Shown here: piece after piece, positions 1-6,014 of the stretch
Layout: every line of letters starts with the position of its first letter
How positions within the stretch are numbered: the first letter of the stretch is position 1
Assembly (NCBI GenBank): GCA_903908015.1
Contig: CAIVQI010000321.1
Location: 1-11,923, forward strand
Direction of reading: 5' to 3'
Length of the DNA stretch: 11,923 bases
Source of the DNA: an uncultured Bacteroidota bacterium
GTDB taxonomy: Bacteria > Bacteroidota > Bacteroidia > UBA7662
Translations under genes and position numbers: made by a program
The notes under the pieces: model-generated
The model's database searches: none
What the model was told of the DNA's origin: nothing
What the model saw: the letters and a program-made list of their open reading frames with translations, nothing else

Positions 1-465
1 GTGCTCCAGGAATGCCACACTGCCCGCATTGCCCAATTCATCCATGATGCAGGCGTCGAGGGTTACATGCCCATCCCGGTCGGGGCGTCCTCCGTATCCC
101 ACGCTGCGCTCCTGTGGATCGGCTTCCACCACGCGCACGCCTGCCTCTACCGCATCAAGCGATTTACCACCTTTGTTCAGGACCGTCCAAGCCGCGGCGT
201 TGGCCTTCAAACCGAAACGCCAGGTCGACAAAGCCACCGCTGGTGCTGAATCTTGCCCACCTGATACTTGCCCACCTGATACTTGCGCATTCAATTCTTG
301 CCCCCCCGAAACTTGAGAATTTGATCCTTGAGGCATGTCCCTACGCTGACCGGCACGGCCCTCATTTCGTGGCCATCCACCCACGCCCATGATGGTTAGC
401 GCCCCAGCCAGGGCACTTTTTCTTAAAAACGTTCTTCGGTTTTGGTTGTCATGATTCGGTTTCAT
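1..465 (-). CDS. Tat-exported N4-(beta-N-acetylglucosaminyl)-L-asparaginase (glycosylasparaginase), 5' part
   Basis: Reading the minus strand from ATG at 465 gives 155 open codons that run off the window, so only the N-terminus is present. The family cleaves the GlcNAc-Asn bond left when N-glycoproteins are degraded, releasing aspartate and an aminated GlcNAc. Residues 9-20 are a twin-arginine signal (NRRTFLRKSALA) followed by a hydrophobic stretch, so export of the folded protein by Tat is likely. Residues 46-75 are a low-complexity linker of six 5-residue units. From about residue 77 the enzyme begins: STWRFG, then AAAWTVLNKGGKSLDAVEAG, VGYGGRPD and LDACIMD, all typical of the alpha-chain start of this Ntn hydrolase. 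The catalytic Thr of the autoprocessing site lies beyond the window, so activity cannot be judged. It is the third gene after the permease and GH20 genes, about 100 nt downstream of the latter. A related isoaspartyl peptidase is the main alternative, but the GYGGRPD and DACIMD context favours glycosylasparaginase. Confidence 0.92.
   Translation of the reverse strand, partial: MKPNHDNQNRRTFLRKSALAGALTIMGVGGWPRNEGRAGQRRDMPQGSNSQVSGGQELNAQVSGGQVSGGQDSAPAVALSTWRFGLKANAAAWTVLNKGGKSLDAVEAGVRVVEADPQERSVGYGGRPDRDGHVTLDACIMDELGNAGSVAFLEH
241..330 (-). repeat. 15-bp in-frame minisatellite (six units) in the glycosylasparaginase linker
   Basis: Six consecutive 15-bp units on the minus strand each begin with CAA. 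Two adjacent units (285-256) are identical, CAAGTATCAGGTGGG; the unit at 315-301 is a close variant, and the other three are diverged. They encode QxSxx-type pentapeptides (QGSNS, QVSGG, QELNA, QVSGG, QVSGG, QDSAP) at residues 46-75. The variant unit contains a run of seven G (C at 301-307 on the plus strand). Unit length is a multiple of three, so gain or loss of units would change only linker length. Confidence 0.9.
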
Positions 466-565
466 CAGGCATGGGTTATTCAATTTCGTGCATAAAAATT
501 AGCTTTGGGCTTTTTATCGGGTGTTTGGCAGGCGCGCCATCATGAACATAGCATGAATGAGTAAA
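466..565 (-). other. Intergenic gap between GH20 and glycosylasparaginase genes, with a weak hairpin
   Basis: This 100-nt gap has no open reading frame of its own. On the minus strand it contains an A-rich/T-rich imperfect hairpin at 515-494 (AAAAAGC, 5-nt loop, GCT, two bulged A, TTTTT). It also has an 8-bp palindrome GGCGCGCC at 531-538. The hairpin is GC-poor and could be a weak attenuator or nothing. No clear TAnnTTTG promoter box precedes the downstream gene, which is compatible with readthrough from the upstream operon. Confidence 0.3.
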
Positions 566-2200
566 CTACAGCCTAGTTAGAAAATGCCGTGCATAGCGAT
601 ATCCTCTATGGTCGAGCCACCGCGATTCTACTTTTAGTCGCTGCAGAAAGCCAGGGTAGTTTCGTGCCTGGGGGGGCGACCACAGGACCTCTGCAAGGGC
701 AGGCATTCGGGGAACCGCCATATAGGTGACCTGATCAAAATCGGGCATGTATTCGGTCCACACATTGCCCTGAGCGCCCAAAATATGGCGTGATTCTGTC
801 AGGCTGAGTTCTTGCGGGATGGGTTCGTAGTCGTAGACCGCCGAAAGCGAATTGTAGCAGCAAATGGCCAAAGGCTCAGTTGAATCGGGCTGCGACTGGT
901 AGTGGTCGAAATAACATGGCCGACCGGGCGACATGATTGCGTCGTGTCCAGCCCGTGCGGCTGCGGTGCCTCCCTCGGTTCCCCGCCAGCTCATTACGGT
1001 AGCATCCGGAGCAAGACCACCCTCCAGGATCTCATCCCACCCAATCAACTTTCGTCCTTTCTCGCCCAAAAACCGTTCAATCCGGCGGATAAAATAACTC
1101 TGAAGCTCGTGGGCATCGGCCAAACCCTCCTCCCGCATTCGCTTTTGGCAATCGACACAGGCCTCCCAGCGCTTTTTCGGGCATTCATCACCCCCGATGT
1201 GCACCCAGGTTCCCGGAAAAAGCGATAGAACCTCGGTCAAAACAGTTTCCAGGAACCGAAATACAGTGTCCTTGCCCGCACAAAACACATCATCGAATAC
1301 GCCCCAATGGGTGGCTGGTTCAAACGGACCTCCAGTACAGGACAGTTCGGGATAGGCCGAGAGCGCCGCCAGCGCATGGCCGGGCATCTCGATTTCGGGC
1401 ACCACCACAATATTCCGTTCTGCCGCATAACGCACCACTTCCTGAATATCAAGCCGCGAATAGTAACCCCCATAAGGAATACCATCGAAGCGCATGGGGT
1501 TCACTGGCCTTCCCACCAATGTTTCTTTGCGCCAAGCCCCCACTGATGTAAGCTTAGGTAAGGCTGGAACTTCCAGCCGCCATCCTTGGTCTTCGGTAAG
1601 GTGCCAATGAAAGCGGTTCAATTTGTAGCGTGCCAAGAGGTCGAGGTAGCGCTTAATCTCGGCAACTGTAAAAAAATGGCGACAAACATCGAGGTGCATG
1701 CCCCGCCAGCTGAAACGCGGGCGGTCTATCATGTTGAACGCCGGAAGTTGTCCGTCCGGGTGCTGTTCCAGGATAAGCTGTAGGCTCACAAACGCATAGT
1801 ACATGCCCGAAGGGTCGCCGGCAACAATCGATAAACGTCCGTTTTTCGCCTCCATATGGTAGGCCTCTGCACCCAATTGCCCGTTCATTGATAAATGAAT
1901 AGGGTGTGCCGGCTTGAGCAAATGAGTTTTGGTAGCGCACTTTTGATGTTTCCAGATGCCGCGGAAGATTTGTTGCCATACCGCCGACAGTGAATCCGAT
2001 ACAGCGCCTAAATCCTCGATGAGCAGTGGTGATTGTGGTGTTAGTCGCAATACCACACCCGACTTCGAATCCCATGTCAATTGCTCGGGTTGGGGAATAA
2101 TGGAAACCCCAGTTTGGATGGCCGTTGCAGTTTTGCTTTGGGCGTTAACCAATGCCGGCACACATAAAATGAGCCATAAAGCCCATAAAATGAACCGCAT
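566..2200 (-). CDS. Secreted GH20 beta-N-acetylhexosaminidase
   Basis: This 544-aa glycoside hydrolase family 20 enzyme releases terminal GlcNAc or GalNAc from chito-oligosaccharides and glycoconjugates by substrate-assisted catalysis. Residues 1-20 are a Sec signal peptide ending VNA before Q21, with no lipobox. An N-terminal alpha/beta GH20b-type domain spans about 35-155, and the TIM barrel about 160-530. Visible active-site elements are WRGMHLDVCRHF (Arg167), HIGGDE with the assisting Asp338 and acid/base Glu339, GWDEIL (388-393) and GNVWTE (478-483). The open frame extends upstream to 2287, but the ATG at 2200 is chosen because it gives a perfect signal peptide and starts 2 nt after the permease stop, suggesting translational coupling. 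Length and motifs are complete. With the neighbouring permease and glycosylasparaginase, the enzyme probably frees GlcNAc from glycoproteins or chitin fragments in the periplasm or at the cell surface. Exact substrate is not readable from sequence. Confidence 0.97.
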   Translation of the reverse strand: MRFILWALWLILCVPALVNAQSKTATAIQTGVSIIPQPEQLTWDSKSGVVLRLTPQSPLLIEDLGAVSDSLSAVWQQIFRGIWKHQKCATKTHLLKPAHPIHLSMNGQLGAEAYHMEAKNGRLSIVAGDPSGMYYAFVSLQLILEQHPDGQLPAFNMIDRPRFSWRGMHLDVCRHFFTVAEIKRYLDLLARYKLNRFHWHLTEDQGWRLEVPALPKLTSVGAWRKETLVGRPVNPMRFDGIPYGGYYSRLDIQEVVRYAAERNIVVVPEIEMPGHALAALSAYPELSCTGGPFEPATHWGVFDDVFCAGKDTVFRFLETVLTEVLSLFPGTWVHIGGDECPKKRWEACVDCQKRMREEGLADAHELQSYFIRRIERFLGEKGRKLIGWDEILEGGLAPDATVMSWRGTEGGTAAARAGHDAIMSPGRPCYFDHYQSQPDSTEPLAICCYNSLSAVYDYEPIPQELSLTESRHILGAQGNVWTEYMPDFDQVTYMAVPRMPALAEVLWSPPQARNYPGFLQRLKVESRWLDHRGYRYARHFLTRL

Positions 2201-2202
2201 GA

Positions 2203-3867
2203 TCAATCTAAGTTCTGGGCTTTCAAAAGACCTGGGACGCGCCAGGCGTACCAAGCCAGGTAGGAAAAAGCAGCCACAGCCATCCAATAAGAGGAATGAA
2301 TGCCCACCAGATCGGCCAGCTTACCTTGTAATGGCGGAAGTATGCCTCCACCCAAAATCATCATCACCAGAAAAGCAGAACCCTGAGCAGCATAGCGACC
2401 CAATCCCCAGATGGCCAGGGTAAAAATAGACGGCCACATGATGCTGCAGGCGAGTCCACCCGCCAAAAATGCATAAATGGCCACGGTGCCGGTGCTCATC
2501 ATGCCCACCAGCATGGCCGACACCCCAAAAAGGGCAAACACCATGAGATTTCGGGCGGGTTGATCGCCACCGTATAATGTTGCACCCAGGTGTACCAGCA
2601 AACACGCCGCGTAGGCATAGAGGGGCTGCATGTCCTTGCCTGCGATGAGGTTAATCCCCAGAACTACACCGAAGGCCAACCAGGGCACCAGGACGGTAGC
2701 GAGGGTCTTCGCATGTCCTTTCAAATTAAAAACACTCAGCGAGCCGGTCCACCGCCCAATCATGAGGCTCCCCCAGTACATCGATATATAAGGAGCGATC
2801 TCACTGGCCTGCAACGCGCCAAATTTTGGGTCTTTCAACAGTTCCGAAAGGTTGCTCACAATCGAAACTTCCACCCCCACATAAGTGAAAATCGCAAGCA
2901 TACCCAGCACAAGGTGCGGATACTGTATGGCGCCCCAGCCCTCGGGCGCGGTTCGACTTTGGTTACGGGCATAGAAAAGATGTCCGATCACCGTGGCCAA
3001 GGCCCCTAAAAGGAGCACCATTCGAAGTTTGTCGACCTGGCTTTCATCGACCAGTGCACCGGGCGAACGATAGGAATGAAAGATGAACCCAAACCACACA
3101 AACAACAACAATGTCATGATGAGCAGTTGCCGCCATGCCTTGGGTGCGGGTTCAATAGGTTCGCGAGAAACCCCCGAGGGTACTTTTTTGGAAAAGTGAA
3201 ACAGGGCGGCTGCGGCCAAAAAGAGTGCCCCGACGCCCGTATAGAGGGTCACCACCTTGCCCAGCGGCAGGCTCTGGATTTGCTCGTCGGTCATGCTATG
3301 GGCACTCCCAAACAAGGCAAAGGCCACCACGAGTGGACCAATAGCCGTGCCAAAGGAATTAACCCCACCGCCCAGATTCACCCGGTCTGCCCCCTTGCGG
3401 GGATCTCCCAGCAAAATAGCAAACGGATTCGCAGCGGTTTGCTGCAGGGAAAATCCGAGCCCTACCACAAACAAACCGCCCAACATGGCCGCATATGATT
3501 GGGCTTCGACCGCAAGAATCATGACCAGTGCGCCCAGAGCAGAAAACAACAAGCCATACACGATGCTTTTTTTATATCCCCAATGCGTCACAGGGTCGAA
3601 TCCACGCCACATACCAAAACCAAATAATCCAAGAGCCCCTACATAATATGCAGTGTAGAAAGCGAAATCAATCAATTGCGACTGAAATTGGTCGAGCTGG
3701 AAGAAATGCTTGCAAAACGGGATGAACACACTATTTCCGGCAGCGATAAATCCCCAAAAAAAGAAAACAACCACCAAGGTGGTTAGGGCGCTTCCGTAAT
3801 TTTGTTCGGGCTGCGAAGTGTCGCTGTTCCTGATCGATGTAGGGGGTAGGTTAATGGCTGCGGGCAT
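2203..3867 (-). CDS. FHS-family (FucP/NagP-like) MFS sugar permease
   Basis: This 554-aa polytopic inner-membrane protein belongs to the fucose-galactose-glucose/NagP branch of the major facilitator superfamily. Family hallmarks include FFFWGFIAAGNSVFIP in TM1, GLGFSLQQTAANPF near TM4, RVNLGGGVNSFG (Asn170) and AIWGLGRYAAQGSA near the C-terminus. The open frame begins at 3978, but ATG at 3867 is preferred: the upstream codons encode a basic, non-family segment and lie in the divergent intergenic region. Its stop (TGA 2205-2203) sits 2 nt before the GH20 start, so the two are almost certainly cotranscribed. By analogy with NagP permeases linked to hexosaminidases, GlcNAc is the best substrate guess; glucose, galactose or fucose remain possible. 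In my alignment to E. coli FucP, the proton-coupling Asp46 and Glu135 correspond to Ser46 and Gln143, which may change the coupling mechanism. Confidence 0.93.
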   Translation of the reverse strand: MPAAINLPPTSIRNSDTSQPEQNYGSALTTLVVVFFFWGFIAAGNSVFIPFCKHFFQLDQFQSQLIDFAFYTAYYVGALGLFGFGMWRGFDPVTHWGYKKSIVYGLLFSALGALVMILAVEAQSYAAMLGGLFVVGLGFSLQQTAANPFAILLGDPRKGADRVNLGGGVNSFGTAIGPLVVAFALFGSAHSMTDEQIQSLPLGKVVTLYTGVGALFLAAAALFHFSKKVPSGVSREPIEPAPKAWRQLLIMTLLLFVWFGFIFHSYRSPGALVDESQVDKLRMVLLLGALATVIGHLFYARNQSRTAPEGWGAIQYPHLVLGMLAIFTYVGVEVSIVSNLSELLKDPKFGALQASEIAPYISMYWGSLMIGRWTGSLSVFNLKGHAKTLATVLVPWLAFGVVLGINLIAGKDMQPLYAYAACLLVHLGATLYGGDQPARNLMVFALFGVSAMLVGMMSTGTVAIYAFLAGGLACSIMWPSIFTLAIWGLGRYAAQGSAFLVMMILGGGILPPLQGKLADLVGIHSSYWMAVAAFSYLAWYAWRVPGLLKAQNLD

Positions 3868-3988
3868 AATATGTTTGAATGGTTTTTTGGTGTGCAATAT
3901 GCAGTTTTTTTCGACTTTTCGCCAATAGCCAGAATTAAATGAGCGATCACGTTGCTTTAGTCCTATTATTGCAGTCATTGACTAGTAT
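3868..3988. promoter_or_regulatory. Divergent intergenic region between permease operon and lectin gene
   Basis: These 121 nt separate two divergent starts and must hold both promoters. Candidate -7 elements (consensus TAnnTTTG) are weak: TAATTCTG on the minus strand (3937-3930, one mismatch) for the permease operon, TATTATTG on the plus strand (3964-3971, one mismatch) and TATGTTTG (3870-3877, exact but about 110 nt upstream) for the lectin gene. None has a convincing TTG -33 partner at the usual 19-21 nt spacing. No clear operator palindrome was found. Confidence 0.35.
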
Positions 3989-5977
3989 ATGGCGCATGCA
4001 GCAAGGCTTAGTATTGTTGGTTTTCTTGACCTGAAGTATTTCCGAATACCTGTAGTTAGTGGTTTCTGTTGGGTGGTTCTGTCCTACTTTTTGCCCATAA
4101 TGAGCCATGCACAAGGCTTTGTGTATGCCCGCCTTCAGGGCCAACCCTTGATGAATACTGCCGGATGGTCGCTGATCGGGGCAGCGGGCATAGGGGATAC
4201 CAACGGGGATGTAGATACCTTTAGCAACGAGATGATTTTGGTGCCACCCACCAACAACAACAGCGGCGCAGTATTTTACAACCAGCCACTCGATTTAAGC
4301 CTATGTACGCGGTGGAGTGCCCGCTTCGATTTCCGTATGTGGGAAGGAACAGCCGCCGATGGGATTGCTTTTTGCTTTTTAGATATTCCCCCGTCAGGAT
4401 TTATTTCAGGCGGTGGCATTGGCATCCCCACCAATGGCAATGGTCTAAAAGTGGTCTTTGATACATGGGATAATGGATGCGGCGCAAATCCGGAGGTTCA
4501 GATTTACAGCGGTCCGGGCTATAATGAATGCATCGCGGGTATCGTGAAGGTCAACAACACCAACGGTAACCTGAGTTTTATGCGTTCCAACAACTACCAT
4601 GCGGTCCAGGTCGATTATGATAGTGGATTCGTGAGCGTGATGATTGATAGTGTAGTTTGGCTCAGTGGCGTTTACGCACCAGCAAATTATGTGGGCTATC
4701 TGGGGTTCACTTCGAGTACGGGTGGTTCAACCGACCGCCACTCCATACGTGATGTCGTGATATATACCGAGGGGACTTCTCTGCTGGGTTTTCAATCGAT
4801 CGACACCACTCGTCGCCTGCCCCTGATTCAGGCGCAATGTTATTCTGACAGCCTGTGGGTGCGAACCCGGGGTAAGTTTCGTTGCGCCTCGGTCGATTCC
4901 ACAGGATCTGATTTGCGTTTGTATTCCCCAACCGGTGTTCCCATTCCAATTTATCGGGTGCAGTCATTTTGTACCGATGGCAGAAGCGACTCCTTATTGG
5001 TGTTGCTCGCAACCCAGCTGGTACAACCGGGTGATCATCATTTGGTGGTACGAAATGGTTTGGATGGTAACCCCATACTGGGCGATTGTAATTCTCGTAT
5101 CGATGACTTCGATTCACTCACCATTAGGGTAGTCAATTGCTACACCTACTCCCAGCCTGTTAACATGCGAAATGTGAGTGTCACACCCGATAACCAAGGC
5201 CTAAATCTCATTTGGGAAAGTCCGCCTGGCATAAACCCCAACTTTTTTCGGGGCTATCGGTTGCAGCGCAACGACCGACCCGAAGGCCAACAGTGGAGCG
5301 ACATCGCGTTCATTCCACAATGGTTAGATACGCTATACTATACAGATGAGCCTGATCCAACACAGGAGAGCCGCGATTTCAGGGTAATTTTACAGGTGCT
5401 TTATAACCCCGACTGCCCTCCTGGTGATTCTGTTGGTTCCATATTGTTGCGTGATCCAAGCGCTTTTCTGGCTAATGCCACACTCTTCGATGGTCGACTT
5501 TCATGGCTTCCCTATTCAGAGGCATGGACGAGCCCACGCTATGAATTGTGGATGAGCCGCCCCGATGTCGGGCCCGATTCCCAAAGGGTGGCCACCACCA
5601 CCGATACATTTTTGGATTTTTCAAAGCCACGCGAACTGGGCAGGTTTCGGTTGCATGTGCACACGATCAATGATCAGGACGGTCGCTATGCACGAAGCAA
5701 TGACCTGGAATTTTCGGTCGATGAATTAGAGCTCGAGGTGTATAACGTAGTAACCCCAAACAGTGATGGCGTTAATGATGTATTCTACATCCGACACATC
5801 GAGGCCTACCCTCAAGCGCGTGTACGCCTTTTTAATCGTTGGGGACAGCCCGTATTTGATCGGGTAACCTATGCCAACGACCATCAACCCACAGATCTTG
5901 AGGCAGGTAGCTACGTTTATTTGATTGAAGTGCCAGGCAAGAACCCAATTCAAGGTATTCTACGGGTTCAGCGTTAA
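3989..5977 (+). CDS. Cell-surface L-type lectin with FN3-like domains and type B T9SS (CHU_C) sorting domain
   Basis: This 662-aa exported protein is probably a sugar-binding adhesin. A signal peptide with a long n-region ends near MSHA-Q (residue 41). Residues 43-262 form an L-type lectin domain: ADGIAF carries the expected sugar-binding Asp124, VVFDTWDN (155-162) resembles the metal-binding FDT..N loop, and SGGGIGI (140-146) matches the glycine-rich sugar-site loop. Residues 392-487 resemble a fibronectin type III domain (LNLIWESP, then RGYRLQRN), with a second FN3-like unit at about 488-578. The last 80 residues are a gliding-motility-associated CHU_C domain: VTPNSDGVNDVF (588-599), FNRWGQPVF (615-623), then YVYLIEV. 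This is a type B T9SS sorting signal, so the protein should cross the outer membrane and stay at the surface or be released. It is divergent to the glycan-salvage operon, suggesting capture of glycoproteins, but the glycan ligand is unknown. Start choice is moderately sure; no SD-like sequence is visible. Confidence 0.88.
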   Translation: MAHAARLSIVGFLDLKYFRIPVVSGFCWVVLSYFLPIMSHAQGFVYARLQGQPLMNTAGWSLIGAAGIGDTNGDVDTFSNEMILVPPTNNNSGAVFYNQPLDLSLCTRWSARFDFRMWEGTAADGIAFCFLDIPPSGFISGGGIGIPTNGNGLKVVFDTWDNGCGANPEVQIYSGPGYNECIAGIVKVNNTNGNLSFMRSNNYHAVQVDYDSGFVSVMIDSVVWLSGVYAPANYVGYLGFTSSTGGSTDRHSIRDVVIYTEGTSLLGFQSIDTTRRLPLIQAQCYSDSLWVRTRGKFRCASVDSTGSDLRLYSPTGVPIPIYRVQSFCTDGRSDSLLVLLATQLVQPGDHHLVVRNGLDGNPILGDCNSRIDDFDSLTIRVVNCYTYSQPVNMRNVSVTPDNQGLNLIWESPPGINPNFFRGYRLQRNDRPEGQQWSDIAFIPQWLDTLYYTDEPDPTQESRDFRVILQVLYNPDCPPGDSVGSILLRDPSAFLANATLFDGRLSWLPYSEAWTSPRYELWMSRPDVGPDSQRVATTTDTFLDFSKPRELGRFRLHVHTINDQDGRYARSNDLEFSVDELELEVYNVVTPNSDGVNDVFYIRHIEAYPQARVRLFNRWGQPVFDRVTYANDHQPTDLEAGSYVYLIEVPGKNPIQGILRVQR

Positions 5978-6014
5978 GCCTCCCTTTTACTTCGTTGATA
6001 CACCGAACAAAAGT
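5978..6014. terminator. Possible weak bidirectional terminator between convergent genes
   Basis: The 37-nt gap between convergent stops contains an imperfect hairpin at 5985-6013. TTTTACTTCG pairs with CGAACAAAAG around a 9-nt loop, with a two-base internal mismatch and one G-U pair. T-rich and A-rich arms could serve both strands. The stem is short, so this is only a candidate. Confidence 0.28.

Noticed and set aside
241..330. Short tandem repeat as a CRISPR-like array
   Set aside because: Units are contiguous 15-mers without spacers and lie in frame within a coding region.
1..392. Overlapping plus-strand open frames at the left edge
   Set aside because: The minus strand encodes a coherent Tat-signal glycosylasparaginase; the plus-strand frames are shadows of it and of its repeat.
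2201..2287. Upstream extension of the GH20 reading frame to 2287
   Set aside because: The extra 29 codons overlap the permease gene and would bury the signal peptide; ATG 2200 gives a normal secreted protein.
3076..3498. 140-codon plus-strand open frame inside the permease gene
   Set aside because: Antisense shadow of transmembrane coding sequence, Gln/Lys/Pro-rich with no family resemblance.
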